A DNA stretch of 64,000 nucleotides, from contig OW121854.1 in the NCBI GenBank assembly GCA_933228895.1, forward strand, positions 12,031,131 to 12,095,130. The letters are read 5' to 3'. Source of the DNA: Platycnemis pennipes. Its lineage: Eukaryota > Arthropoda > Insecta > Odonata > Platycnemididae. This document shows, in pieces, positions 20,811-32,461 of the stretch. Below the pieces are notes generated by a model that ran no database searches, was not told the origin of the DNA, and saw only the letters and a program-made list of their open reading frames with translations. The first letter of the stretch is position 1. Each line of letters starts with the position of its first letter. Made by a program: the position numbers and the translations under genes.

Positions 20811-21728
20811 ATGGGCTGATAATGGAAGGTTTCCTCGAGATCCCCTTCCCCCCATTGCTCTGAGAGCGGCACGGGATTGGCCCTCGCCCCCTTTCCCCCT
20901 CCCCCATTCCCTCTTGTCAGCATCCCCCCCCCCCCCTGGTTGCAGGGGGGGGGGGGGCTCAAGAGTCGATCAATTATTATCGATTTTCAGGCAATCCGAC
21001 TCCCCATCATACAGTGGGGTCAAATCGCAATTCGCTGGACATAAGTTCAAAACTGCTTTTTATGAAATAACGTCTTGAAACTTGGCACATATACACAACA
21101 ATAATTGGTGATTATGCAATGGTAAGTCATTTTTCATAGTTATTACCCGTTACTCAGGTACAGAGGCTCAAACACGACCAAATTTCGAAAAAAGCGCCCG
21201 TTCTCATTTTCTTCGAAAATCTTAAAAGTTGAGCAGATATAGGAGTAATTGAAGGATTTTTATGAAATCAAAAACATTACCAATTGTGAACAGGGTACTT
21301 TGCCTATACTATGCATACGTTTTAGACATTTTTGCCTCTATTTGAATGCTATTACGTCACAAAATGGCGGACCATTTTTTTTGCCAAAATTTACATAATG
21401 TAGACAATATAATCCTTATTCGGCAAATGCTCTCTGGGATACTTCACCAGAGTATAAATTGAAGATATTTATAGGTTATTCCGTTAAAATATTTGAAAAA
21501 AGTTTGCGACGCCTGGAATAAACTCGATTTTTCGATCGCGCGTCGCGGCCCGATCTCCACGATAAGTCCTCGAACAATCGCGCTTTCTTGAATCGATCGA
21601 CGATCGAGATTTATGAATCGTCGGATGCGAGATCGAGAGATCGGATTCGCGGACGGATTTGATATAAAAAAGTCGTTCCACCGATTGCTCCATTCCCCGT
21701 GTTTCACCCCTCTTTTATTTCATTGATA
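20811..21728. other. Spacer with C13/G13 hairpin and CGATCG-rich patch
   Basis: About 900 bp. It holds a homopolymer hairpin (20924-20957), a stretch ending in ACGTCACAAAATGGCGGACC (21354-21373), and at 21530-21640 a patch rich in GATCGA/TCGATC words. No coding frame is supported. Confidence 0.4.
20924..20957. repeat. C13 - 8 nt - G13 homopolymer palindrome
   Basis: Thirteen C (20924-20936), then TGGTTGCA, then thirteen G (20945-20957). It can fold into a hairpin, or form a G-quadruplex on either strand. Homopolymer lengths are error-prone in sequencing and may be inexact. Confidence 0.75.
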
Positions 21729-21812
21729 TATTTAGGGCTGGTGACCGAAACCGGAGATCTTTTGCGATAGGTGGGTAAATGGGCAGGGGTATGAAGGGTT
21801 TTCAGGGAACGG
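21729..21812 (-). mobile_element. SINE, 3'-end fragment
   Basis: Matches the left (3') part of the SINE at 15303-15390: TTTAGGG..GGTGACCGA, CATTTTGCG-like, GATAGGTGGGTAAATGGG and TTTCAGGGAACGG. The tRNA head is missing, an unusual truncation for a SINE whose 5' end is normally the part lost; a later deletion could explain the abrupt edge. Confidence 0.6.
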
Positions 21813-21814
21813 TT

Positions 21815-21995
21815 TTCGTAAACAGCTATTGTGTTCTTTCACACGGGTGTGAATAGCTCGTCCGGTTTGACCAATGTAAGAGGCATCACAGTTATTACAT
21901 TGAAGCATGTATACACCATTTCTGTCTGAAACGTCATATTGGCACTTTGAATTGAAAATTAGCTTATCTAAAGTATAGGGGTTAGAAAAGGGGAT
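21815..21995 (-). pseudogene. Penelope-like GIY-YIG endonuclease fragment
   Basis: Minus-strand frame reading FSNPYTLDKLIFNSKCQYDV, then NGVYMLQCNNCDASYIGQTG and RAIHTRVKEHNSCLRKP. The GVYxLxC..C...YIGQTGR...TR..EH pattern is the GIY-YIG nuclease typical of Penelope-like retroelements, with both tyrosines and the arginine present. The protein ends at a SINE fragment; its continuation lies in the opposite orientation from 22005. Confidence 0.8.
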
Positions 21996-22004
21996 TACAG
22001 TTCC

Positions 22005-22214
22005 CAATTTGCCAAACACCTCATCGAAGAAGACCACACCAGTGACCTTATCCCCAAAGTGCTCCACACCCAGTGCAAAGGCGACAAGTTGGATTTCCTC
22101 GAACAGTTGGAGATAACGTCTGCTACCAGAAATAATGCACATCTGTTGAATGAATATTTGTTCCCTTACAACTCTCCCTTCCTGAACTTACCTTTTCTCT
22201 CCTCCCGAACTTGA
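22005..22214 (+). pseudogene. Penelope-like C-terminal segment, inverted relative to its GIY-YIG part
   Basis: Plus-strand open frame of 69 codons and a stop: QFAKHLIEEDHTSDLIPKVL, TQCKGDKLDFLEQLEI, NNAHLLNEYLFPYNSPFLNL. This is the part that normally follows GIY-YIG in these proteins (helical ..KG.KLD.LE.LEI.. block and SPFLNL end). The junction with the minus-strand piece at about 21996-22004 marks an inversion. A pyrimidine-rich 3' UTR follows. Confidence 0.7.
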
Positions 22215-22570
22215 CCTCCCCCCTCCCCCCCCCCCCTCATCCGGCCAAGTCACAACTAGTTACTGCTCTCCCCCCCACCCCCCATTTCCCACTGTTGCCC
22301 CAACCCATGGATCACGTGAACACCTTGTGGGTATATAATGAGCTCGCGGACCCTCCGCGCTTACCTTGATAATGATTGTCAAACAATCGAAACCTAGGTC
22401 GGTGAAAAATAAATTTGTGGAATCTTACCAAGTGATGTTCTCTGCATATCGGGTTCTGCCTCCGCGTATGTTGACTTAAGCAGCCTAAGCAGCTTTCCTC
22501 ACCTTCGACCTGAAGACGCTAGCAGGACGGCTAGCGAAAGTGGCCTCTTTAGTGGCCTTAAGATTGGCTC
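22215..22570 (+). mobile_element. Penelope-like element 3' UTR
   Basis: C/T-rich stretch (22215-22300), then GGTATATAATGAGCTCGCGG, CAATCGAAACCTAGGTCGG and an AATAAA at 22409. The CGAAAC..GTCGG followed by AATAAA arrangement is common at Penelope-like 3' ends. A second similar signature (GACGCTAGCAGGACGGCTAG, 22512-22531) suggests adjacent or nested element ends. Confidence 0.45.
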
Positions 22571-22978
22571 TCTAATCTCTTCTTCTGTTCACTCCCTGTC
22601 ATAACTCCAACTCCAATACTCACCTACTGCTTTGCACGTCGTTAAAACGTTTTTAAATTCCACGCAGTCGCGCGAATCATGTTTGTCATTTATCACGTCC
22701 TCGTCACTGCAAATCCATGCGACGCTGTTGTTTGACCGGTGGCGCTGGCGCCTTTTGGAGCCGCTTGTTCGCGCATCTCGTGCTCAAACTGCCTGAATGG
22801 ATCCGAGATGATGCAGAGTCAACCGAGCTGGAATCAGACGCGGAAGGTTCCATTCAAATCTAACGAACCCGATCTCCGGGATGATCAAATTATTCCGTCA
22901 GTCCGGCCGGATTAATGCGATTGATTCTCCCGCGCCTTCATTAAGCATCGACCCAGGGAAGTTTAGCCCTTGTGGGAC
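22571..22978. other. Unique-looking spacer, GC-richer
   Basis: About 400 bp of higher GC content without a recognisable exon or repeat; possibly host DNA. Confidence 0.35.
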
Positions 22979-23456
22979 TCATCTACATCTACACGATACC
23001 CTGCAAGCCACCGCGAGGGTGTGTGGCAGGGGGTGAAGATCACAAAGCATGCGCTACTGACATGCAAACAAGCAACTATAGGGTCTCATGCAACTAGATT
23101 GTTAGTATCTATAGTATTTAATGGATTAAATACATGCATCATGCACTACAGACTATTGTTAAATATTTCCACTACCCATCCCTTTGCTATGCTGCCTATT
23201 ATGTTCTCTTATTGTGCGGGGGAAAAATAACATTTTGAATCTATCAGTACGACAATCTATCTATATAATCTTGTTTATCTGGTCGAATCTAGCATAATAC
23301 GCTGGTGTTTTTAATATGTATCTGACGTCTTCAGTAAAGCTATCCGATTGAAATTTCTCTAATAAATTTAATCCGTAACTTAACCTACGCTCTGATAATG
23401 ATTCCCACCCTAATTCTTTTATTAATTCTGAAGCGCTACTCAACCTATCGTAACAG
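22979..23456 (-). mobile_element. Family B1 LINE, 5'-truncated copy
   Basis: Minus strand, tail CATCTACATCTACACGATAC, hairpin, 3' UTR and C-terminal coding end to RYDRLSSASEL; stops at CCTATCGTAACAGGGG. Confidence 0.85.
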
Positions 23457-25160
23457 GGGCGTAACGAATCAGGGGAGACCCCCTTCCTCAGAAAACCCTT
23501 CCTCCTCGGGGTCCTTTTGATAGGCTGTCCTCGACGTCGGCTAATTGAATCTCCCCGAGAGCGCAAAAGAAGGACAACCGTCGAATTGAAGGAACAGGGG
23601 GAGGGGGGAATGTAGATGACGCATGATTGGATGAGAAGCTGTGTGGAGCAGATCCGATTGGCCAGCCGTCCCCGGTAGTCTAATCAGGGCGCTGGAGGCA
23701 TTCTTTCTTCGGCATACGAATCACGACTTTGGGCGGAGAAGGCCTCGTCGCGAAGATGATCCAGCGGTTTGACAGACTGTCCGTGACCCTCTCGGAACAA
23801 AAGGGTACTTTCCTGTTATTCTTTTATTGTCTTCATCGAAAGTTCATGAAGTACGGAGTGGATATATTTCAATCCGTTCGATTTTAAAATGACGTAAAGT
23901 ATTTTTACCAGCTAATTATAAAGTGAAAAAAATTTAACGGTGTAAAAACGCGACGGCAAACTATTGCTCGCCGGTAAATCATGCGTGTGACGTGACACTC
24001 TTTCCTCTAACTGCCGCTAGGTGATGCTTCGTACGCTTCTAAGCAGACGTTGCAGTAGGTTAAAGCTAATCAATGAGTGTCTGAGGTACATTTATTCAGT
24101 TAATTTCTTATTATGTATTTACTTTCTCACTGCATCGGGTAGTCAAGCCACATCCTTGTTTTATTTAAAATGATATTCCCGGATGAAGGAATTCTCATTC
24201 TATTCTTGTAAAATGATATTTCTCTATCCAAATTATCAGCGACGAATGAATACATTTAGTGTGGGCCACGAATCGCAGTTAATGAATTCCATTTTTATCG
24301 ATATAGGAATCTACCCTATTGTCTACCTACGTCACTCTTATAATCTGTAAACACTAGCCACTGGAAATAGGATATAACGATATTTTAGTATAGTATTTAC
24401 ATTTCCAGCCCTGTGATTGAAAAAGAAATCATTTCCGCCTGTTATGAATACTCTAACGAAAGGCTCATCAGGAGAAAGGAGGCATCTAAGATGTAAAGTA
24501 TTTTCATTGTGACGCTCATATATAACCCTCACTGGGAATGGGACAGTATTCGTTCCATCTCGGTGAGGCTATAGTATCTTATTACTGCGTTAGAGTTGTA
24601 GAAACGGAGTTGTATTAATATGCACCGTGCTTTTGCAGTAAAGCAGAATATATTACTAGAGGAAATGGATTAGCGTACTACATCTCAGAGAACGCGAACT
24701 GCTATGAATAAAATTGGGAACATATTCACAGGGTCGAGGCATTAGAGGTAGTTTCATTGCCTTCTTAAATTATTCAGCTGAAATGTCGTGTACTGGATTT
24801 TATTTAGGTCTTGCATTGCCAGGCTAGGCTCTCGGATTAATTAACGACTCAAGGGGCTCTATCTGGTATTAAGTTATGCTGAGCTCCGTTTTGGCGGATG
24901 GCATGTTTTCCTTAGACGATAGGATGTATCCTCGTGGACAGCGACTTCTTATATCCGTCTTCTGACTCCATCCTCTGAGACGTCGACCGCCTGGAGTGGA
25001 CCGGAATGCTGAATGAGAGATAGAGCTCCTCCGCTGAATTCTCCTATCAGTTAATCTCTTCGTATTTACTTATTTATTCTCTTTCTTATCCTTCATCACC
25101 ATATTTTCTACGTACCTCAAACAAGGCAATCTGCCTCTGCCAATCGTCTCGTTTACTTGT
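23457..25160. other. 1.7-kb stretch without mobile-element matches
   Basis: The largest repeat-poor block on the left half. At 23700-23812 a GC-richer patch reads GEGLVAKMIQRFDRLSVTLS then EQK on plus before GGTACTTT, slightly coding-like but with poor splice signals. The rest is AT-rich, unrecognised DNA, including a 64-codon minus-strand frame near 24340-24530 that I cannot support. Confidence 0.4.
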
Positions 25161-25848
25161 CAATCTACATCTACAAGAAACCCTGCAAGCCACCGCGAGG
25201 GTGTGTGACAGGGGGTGAAGATCACTAAGCATGCACTACATACATGCAAACAAGCAACTATAGCGTCTCATGCAACTAGATCCGTAGTATCTATAGTATT
25301 TAAGGGATTTATTCATGCATCATGCACTACAGACTACTCTAGAATATTTCCCCTACCTATCCTCTGCTATGCTGCCTATTCTGTTCTCTTATAGTACGGG
25401 GGAAAAATGCCATTTTTAATCTATCGCTACGACAATCTAGCTCTAATTTCTCAATCTCTCTAATCTTATTCATCTGGTCGAATCTAGCATAATACGCTGG
25501 TGTTTTAATATGTGCCTACCATCTTCAGTAAAGCTATCCGATTGAAATTTCTCTAATAGATTTAATCTGTACTTTAACCTAAGCTCTGATAATGATTCCC
25601 ACCCTTATTCTTGTATTAATTCTGAAACACTACTCAACCTATCGCAACACCTTTTAACTAAACTAGCTGCTCTACGCTGCACACTGTCTAGTTCTCTGAT
25701 GAAACCTAATTCATTAGGATCCAATACACTGGCTGCATACTCAAGGTAGGGCCTAGTTACACCTAAATATCTTATGGTTTCAACGTTTTCGATCTTCGTG
25801 TTGCTAATTTTATAGGTACGCTCTATCGAATTATTCCTCCTCCAAACG
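25161..25848 (-). mobile_element. Family B1 LINE with internal deletion
   Basis: Minus-strand copy from the tail at the left. Coding sequence runs to EYAASVLDPNELGFIRELDS, then a deletion fuses directly to KISNTKIENVETIRYLGVTR, so about 130 bp (the DLSWGRHIRE..RPHLEY segment) is missing. Its right edge is fused to the RTE-like fragment without spacer. Confidence 0.8.
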
Positions 25849-26815
25849 ATTGTCTTCATCAGGCCATCATGTCTCATGATGTGGCCGATTAACTAGCCCC
25901 GCGTCCTTCTTAGAATTTTCAGAAGACTTCTCTTTTCTTTATAGGACTTTTCATCAATCAAAAAGACGATCCATTATATCTTCATCATTATTCTGTAGCA
26001 CCACATTTCAAATCCTTCCAGCCTTGACTTCTCTGCTGCTGTTATAATCCATGTTTCGCTGCCGTATAGTAGAATACTCCAGATGTATGTACATCCTAAT
26101 GAATTCTTTCCTTACTTCTACGCTTGTATTTCCAACTGTATCTAGAAACTTCTTTTGCTAGAATTCCCTTTTCACCTGGGCTATTCTGTTTCTTTTTTAC
26201 ATCGTCCATCGTTGGATACTCGGCTTCCTAGGTATCAGAACTCTTGAACCTCTTCAAGTTTTTGTTTTCCTTGTTTGATATTGGTTTTGGCCTCTTCTTT
26301 CTTGCTGCACACCAATACCTTAGTCTTCTTCTTATTGATCTTCAGCTGATATCTGGCCATTGTCCTTTCCATAGTTACTAGATTCTTGTTCAGATCCCTC
26401 TCTGTCTCTGCTATGAGTGCAATGTCATCAGCGAATCACAGTATGCTTATTTTTTCTCCGTGGATGTTCACTCCAGAAGACTCCTCTTTGATGTCGCCAA
26501 TGGCTCTCTCGATGTAAACATTAAAAATTATGGGAGACAGTGCACATCCTTGTCTCACTCCTATTCTTGTTCTTGCCTCTTCACAGCTGGGTCCCGATTT
26601 TATCGCAGCTACTTGGTTTTTATACAAACTGTAGATTATTCTTTGGTCATTGTACGACACTCAATTCCCGTCAGAATTCCAAGCATCGAATCCCAATCCA
26701 CGTTGTCAAAAGCCTTGTCTAAATCCACAAATGCAATGAATGTCGGTTTGTTCTTCTTTATTCTCATCTCTCTGAGCAGTCTAAGGGTGAAATTGCTTCT
26801 CTTGTACTACAATTC
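25849..26815 (-). mobile_element. RTE-like LINE, 3' half
   Basis: On minus, from right to left: SYNDQRIIYSLYKNQVAAIK, EEARTRIGVRQGCALSPIIF, NVYIERAIGDIKEESSGVNI, SIL*FADD (the residue before FADD is TGA where a sister copy has CGA), then IALIAETERDLNKN.., ARYQLKINKKKTKVLVCSKK, EAKTNIKQGKQKLEEVQEF and a degraded thumb. Better preserved than the other copies of this element, but with at least one nonsense codon in front of the catalytic aspartates. Confidence 0.75.
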
Positions 26816-26839
26816 TATAGCATATACACTTTGAATTGT

Positions 26840-27005
26840 TTCCTTACTTCTACGCCTGTATTTACATATGTATCTAGATACTTCTTTTGTTAGAATTCCC
26901 TTGTCACCTGGGCTATTCTGTTTCTTTCTTAAATCGTCCATCGTTGGATACCAGGCTTCACAGGTAGCAGTACTCTTCCAGCTCCTCAAGTTTTTCTTTT
27001 CCTAG
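26840..27005 (-). mobile_element. RTE-like LINE, duplicated thumb segment
   Basis: CCTTACTTCTACGCCTGTAT through CCTAGTTTAATGG repeats the segment at 26110-26275 with about 15% divergence. It lies on the wrong side of the RT domain, so it comes from a separate insertion or a local rearrangement. Confidence 0.6.
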
Positions 27006-28121
27006 TTTAATGGAGCGCCTCAAATAATCCTTATAGACGCAGGAAACAGTGGTTTCTCTTCTCTCGAAAGCGATCACTTCATCTCCCTTCGTTCCGACGT
27101 CAACACGAAGACTCCTCCCTTCCTGATTGTCGCCCAACTCCCTCTGTCCGGAGAAATAGGAAACGCTTAATGGAACACGTGTCGTTTGAATGTAATTATG
27201 TGATTCCAACGAATCCCTGCGCCTCCTGTAGTGCGAATGGCTCGAATTAACTGATTCTCCAGGGGACGCCTAAAGATAATTACGGCACCGTAAAAGACGC
27301 ATCTTCAATCATATATAACGTGACAATTGAGCCGCCAAGATCAATAATGAATTGCGCAAAAATGGAAGTAAACATATGTTTCTAGGTGACGCAGGAGACA
27401 ATAGCCAGAATTGTTGGATAAATGATGAAACAATAGGAGAGAGAGCGAAGATCGGGGAGTTGTGTTTTAGACACCGTGGTGTGGAGACGCAAAAGTATAA
27501 AATTGTTGACGCGTGCATAAAAAAGGGCATTTTTTGTGAGCTAGTTGGTGTCTGTGTGGGTGAATAAGTATTCGTGAGAGAAGAGAGATTATTGGTGTTG
27601 GTGTATTGTGTCTGATTTGATTCAAGAAGTGGCTCGAAAGAAAAGAAAGTATAAAAGCGTAATGGCCTGTTAAGTGCGAGCCTGAAGAGAAGCGTATTTT
27701 GTTTGCTGGTGTTTGATTAATTTTAAGTGCATTTAGTGAGGGTAATTTCTTATGTTGTGCATCTTTCGTGTAATAAATGTGTGAGATTAATACATAAAGG
27801 AATATCTTACACTTAAATCGCGTTGGAAAAATTAATCGAGATACATATGTAATCTCCGATCTTATATTTATTTTATGAAGCAAATCTAGTTTTTAAAAAC
27901 ATGTTTTTTTTTCAAATTACAAAACAAGTATTTAAAAAACTCAATTAGCTGTTGGCCGAGTTCAATTGGCCCTCAAGGGCACTTCAGTGACCTCAAATGG
28001 TCAAAGGAAACAGCTTTTTCGGTTGAGGTCAACCGCATGCAAACGAGCATCCCCTTTTGATGGTGTTATTAAATCATGTTTCCTACTTACACCGCTTTAT
28101 GGCGCTTAATCTTTGTTTATC
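27006..28121. other. Spacer, nothing recognised
   Basis: About 1.1 kb. Overlapping open frames of about 70 codons exist at 27309-27567 on both strands, without motifs. An untranslated-leader-like purine-rich plus strand follows (27570-27760). Confidence 0.35.
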
Positions 28122-29045
28122 AGCAGTATACTATCTCATTTGGAATATGCTGCCAGAGTATGGGATCCCTAAAAAAAATCGGTCTAAATAACGAACTCGA
28201 ACGTGTGCAGAGAAGATCGGCAAGATTTGTAAAGGGTCGGTACGATAACCTTATTAGCGTAACCAGTCTATTAAATGAATTGAAATGGGAATCATTGTCA
28301 GATCGCAGGTTGAAATTTAGACTTAATCTCTTAAACAAATTCCAAGACCATATTTTCAGTGATGATCTTAAAAATATTTTACGAGCCCCAACTTACTATG
28401 GTAGACTGGACCATAATCACAAAATTAGAGAAATTTATTGCCGAACTGACAGATTTCATATCCTTAATTGTACAAGGAAAAAGGACATTATGAATCTGTC
28501 AGTTCGGCAATCAATTTATCTAATTTTGTGATTATGGTCCAGTCTACCATAGTAAGTTGGGGTTCGCAAAATATTTTTAACGTGATCATTGAAAATATGG
28601 TCTTGGAATTTATTTAAGAGATTAAGTCGATATTTCAACCTGTCATCAGGTTGAAATATAGACTTAATAGACCTTCAGTCATATACTTCATGATCTCATC
28701 TTCGAATGATTCACATTTTAATTCATTTAATAGACTGGTTACGCTAATATGGTTATCGTACCGTGCCTCTACAAATCTTGCCGATCTTTCTGCACACGTT
28801 CGAGTTCATTATTTAGGGATATTTCATATGGATTCCATATCCTGGCAGCGTATTCCAAATGAGGTCTTACAAGGGAAAAGTAGCTTATTTCTCGTACAAG
28901 ATCGTCACATTTACCCAGTACTCTTTTGATGAATCCCAGTTTACGATTAGCTTGATCCATTATTTCACGTATGTGTTCACCCCAGGAAAAATCATGTGTC
29001 AGTCTTATTTCAAGATATGTAATGGAATCCACGTTTGATACTTTA
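28122..29045. mobile_element. Mosaic B2 LINE with alternating inversions
   Basis: 28122-28456 is a plus-strand B2 piece (GLNNELERVQRRSARFVKGR through DCRTDRFH-like). At CCGAACTGACAGATT it flips: 28480-28640 is the same region on minus. A second flip occurs at 28621-28668, a near-perfect 22-bp-arm palindrome, after which a short plus segment and a longer minus copy (28690-29045, SITYLEIRLTHDFSWGEHIR to LERVQ) follow. All segments come from one 600-bp part of B2. Confidence 0.8.
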
Positions 29046-29851
29046 TTATCCTTATGTTGTTGAGTGCTTGGAGGATAACTTTTATTTTTCGAACTATTTT
29101 TTCGTATTTGGCAGTACCGTCATATATGGCGTAACATCAAGATCTCTCAAGTAGCCGTTAATTGTTCGTGTACGAAGCAATATGATATCCACGCTATAAA
29201 ATATGTCTTTAAACCATATTTAAAGCAAAGTAGTGGACACCCATGTGCCGTGAACTTAGCCCACGTTTTGCACAGTATTCGATTGGCCGTGGGCCAAGTT
29301 TACGAGATGGGGACCTCTTCCTTTACGAGGGAAATCCAAGCTTTCGAGTGATAAATCGCGTAGCTCATGTTTATTGCACTTAATGCCCCGGCGAAAGATT
29401 TAAGAGCAAACTAAAGCACCCAACTCAATCGTCAACAACTTGTTTAATCGCTATAATTCCCGTTGCAGTTCGTTGCCGCTATATCTGCGCCATCTAGTTG
29501 GGAAAAATGTGAAAATCACCCGATTATATGTTTCAGAGTAGAAAATGAGTCTCAAATCAGAAAAAGATCAAATAAATGCCGTAGTTTTCAACACTGAAAT
29601 GATTCTGATGCACGTGATCAAGCAACTTGTGAATGTTTTCTCTCGTTACTTGCTTGAGAAGATCGCGTACCAACGCTCATTTGTTGAAACGACTTGCGCT
29701 CCACCTATTTGCAATGGATTTAATAATTCAGAAACTTTAGCGGGTGCATGCATACCTCAGTAAATTTAATAAGTATAGCTGGAATGGAAATTCAATGGAA
29801 GTGAGAAAAATGAGATGCACACATAGTTTTATGAAATGTTAACATTCATTG
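29046..29851. other. Spacer, nothing recognised
   Basis: About 800 bp. A 72-codon plus-strand frame (29545-29763) has no recognisable motif; there is no repeat relationship to other parts of the window. Confidence 0.35.
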
Positions 29852-30808
29852 TTAAGGTGGCTCCACCGAATTATGAAGTAGATGTCATTTTTGTGAAAAT
29901 GTCAGAATACATCATTTTTTGCCCCTTCTATCGATTGGCAACAAAATAATTTGGCCTTACCATAATATATTTGAAGAAAAGAGAATTTGAAAATCAGATA
30001 TTTTATACGTGGCTATACGGCAGAGCATGGCTCTTGCAGTAATATTTGCAGATTAATAATGTAAGGAGAAATGTCGTTTTGACGAAAAACTAATATAAGG
30101 TGCGTGATTTTACGTAAAATTTAGCATTGTAAAAAAGTGCTCGCCTTACCACACTTGTTTAATTGATATTAATAAATGTTTGCTCGAAAAAAAGCAGAAA
30201 AGCCTTAGTTACGTGAAAGTGGCGCTACAGTATGTTGTTATCATTGGCAACGATACTTGTGACGGAACGTGCTTACAAGCTTATTTACCGTCTTAATTAC
30301 GGAATATACCTTACCAAGATCCTTCTTATATTTTTTACGTGATTTAAATATTTTATTGGTTATTGATATGGCGTAATTAATATCAATGCTTCCAAATGGT
30401 AGCAGCGTCATTGTTGCCAAACAATTTTCAAAAATACGAATATTAATAAAATTCAAAACAAAGAGTTGTATTTGCAAGGGAGTAGTTTAAAACTAAGTAA
30501 GAAAATATTTAACCTATTTTAGAATACGTGTTAGCGGAATTGAGCATGTATCCTCACTTTGTAAATTAAACGTGACAACAACACGTCAGTCATTTTCCGA
30601 AGTCAAAATGAGTTAAAAGAGCTTGTAAAAAATAGAATGTAACTACAACGCGCTATAAAATAGCATACTCACACAATTATTGTGTATGCGATATCACGCT
30701 ATAGATGATTTTCCATATAGGTGTTTTTCTGGATCGGTATTTATTCATTAAATAACATAGCTCTTTTACGGGATATTGAATCGCGGAGTCACGGTGGAAC
30801 CTCCTTAA
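29852..30808 (+). mobile_element. Family F MITE (TTAA-type), copy 2, complete
   Basis: Best-preserved copy: TTAAGGTGGCTCCACCG at the left, CGGTGGAACCTCCTTAA at the right, giving a clean terminal inverted repeat inside a TTAA duplication. Same interior as copy 1 with about 10% differences by eye. Confidence 0.85.
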
Positions 30809-30990
30809 GGGACAAATCCCAACTTCATCGATGTTTTCATTTGGAGGTGACAATCGCAGTGGCCTTAGCAACGCTTGGAAAAGAATAGAAAAAAAACAAT
30901 AAATTTCGAAACATATTACACATTTTAGGGAAGCGTCTATTACAAAGCGTAAATCGGTTGATAGAATAAGAAATTTTCAACCATTTCCCG

Positions 30991-31958
30991 TTAAGTCGAA
31001 ATGTACAGGTGTATAGATTTTCTTCATAATTGCACTATTTGTTCCTTTAATTATGCTCTAAAATTCTACGGGAAATTTTTTTGGGGTTTTCAGTGTATTT
31101 TTTGAGATACTTAAGGTTTTTTTTTAACACGGGGTCTTATGGCGCACCCCGCTTCGTAAGGGTCAATTATGTATTATTTACGTTTCTACGATACAGATTT
31201 TCACCAAAAACTGAAATGATGTGGATATTAGCCAACAATTTTTATTCTGAGAAAATCAACCAGTGTTATTGACTTATTTCCTTCGTATAAATGAAAGAAA
31301 TAAAATATTCCTTAAATTTTCAAATATTGCGCGCGAAGTTTTGAGGTGCATTTGGCAACGTCGAATAAGACGAGGGAAAGCGAACGCGCGAGAAACCACA
31401 ACAAATCACACCACAAAGTCCAAGAATATTACAATGTAGTCCCCTTGACAGAGTTCTTGAGAATAGACGAATACGACACCTACCGTTACGACCGCTGAAA
31501 CACAGAAACAATTGCCTACACAACAGCAGTGCCGAATTTCAGAATGTGCGTTGTTGCCGAGTAAAAAAGAGATATTAAATAAATGGTTTAAACAAATGTT
31601 ATGAATGTTTAAGCGTTTAATCACAATTATTTCGTCACTACAAAGTATGCGAATACCCATAGCACAAAATTACATACTTTTTCAATCCATACATTGAAAC
31701 CAACATCTCCATGGTCAAAGGATATGCACAGAGTGACAACGTTCAGGTTGCTAGAAGCTGAATCAAGTCAAGTTTAATGTTATGTTTCATGTCAATATTT
31801 AAATTCAAAAGGGCAATGTTTCAATACGACTAGAGAATTTGAGGCATCCGGTTAAAATGTCGTGTAATTTAATCATCTCCAAGCAATTTTTTAGTGCCAT
31901 TGAAATTATATGAGCACTAGTTCTCAACGACTCACGATTACCGAACCAGCCACCTTAA
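30991..31958 (+). mobile_element. Family G MITE (TTAA-type), copy 1
   Basis: Same unit as 32462-33482. The right end is GAACCAGCCACCTTAA. At the left the first ten bases after TTAA (GGTGGCTGGG in copy 2) are deleted, leaving TTAAGTCGAAATG. The interior carries ATGGCGCACCCCGCTTCGTA and TGCGTTGTTGCCGAGTAAAA. No transposase is encoded. Confidence 0.8.
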
Positions 31959-32461
31959 ATGCCGAAAGATCAAAAGAATCGATCAATATTTAGTTATTTT
32001 AACTAACGGAAGAAAAAAGTCATGCACTTTCATAAATTGAAGAACTCATTTTTAAACAATTTATAACAAAATTTCCACCCGGAATCGAACCTTGGCCTTT
32101 AAGTAAAGTTTCTGCCGTTTTAAGTAAAATTTCCCCCATTGAAATATGTGCCATTTCATTTCCGGGAAAACATTATGCCAGCCCCCCCATCATCAACATT
32201 AGGATCCATGAACTACCATTGTGCCTTGTAAAACATAATGCGCCCCCGCTAACCTGTCTTTCCCCCTCCTTCACCCTTACCTTACCTCAACCCTCCTTAG
32301 CCCCTCGTTTCCTCCTCCACTCTACGCTGGTCGAAGACCCATCAACGCAAGTAAATCCCTCCCTACCCAACCGAACACCGCTCCTTCCACCTCTATATCC
32401 CTTCTCACCCCACTCCCTTCCGACAGATAGATGTCCTTACTATCGCACCCAACTTGTTATA
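31959..32461. other. Spacer between two G copies, C-rich in its second half
   Basis: About 500 bp. Includes a pyrimidine-rich part (32180-32440) that resembles in composition, not in sequence, the C-rich stretches near 22220 and 63000. A single box-B-like word (reverse of GGTTCGATTCCGG near 32079) has no box A. Confidence 0.4.

Noticed and set aside
27309..27567. Opposing ~70-codon frames as a small gene
   Set aside because: Mirror frames on both strands without motif or splice signals; cannot choose either.
32070..32100. Box-B-like word (inverse of GGTTCGATTCCGG), suggesting a tRNA or SINE
   Set aside because: No box A or stems at the right distance; not similar to the SINE in this window.
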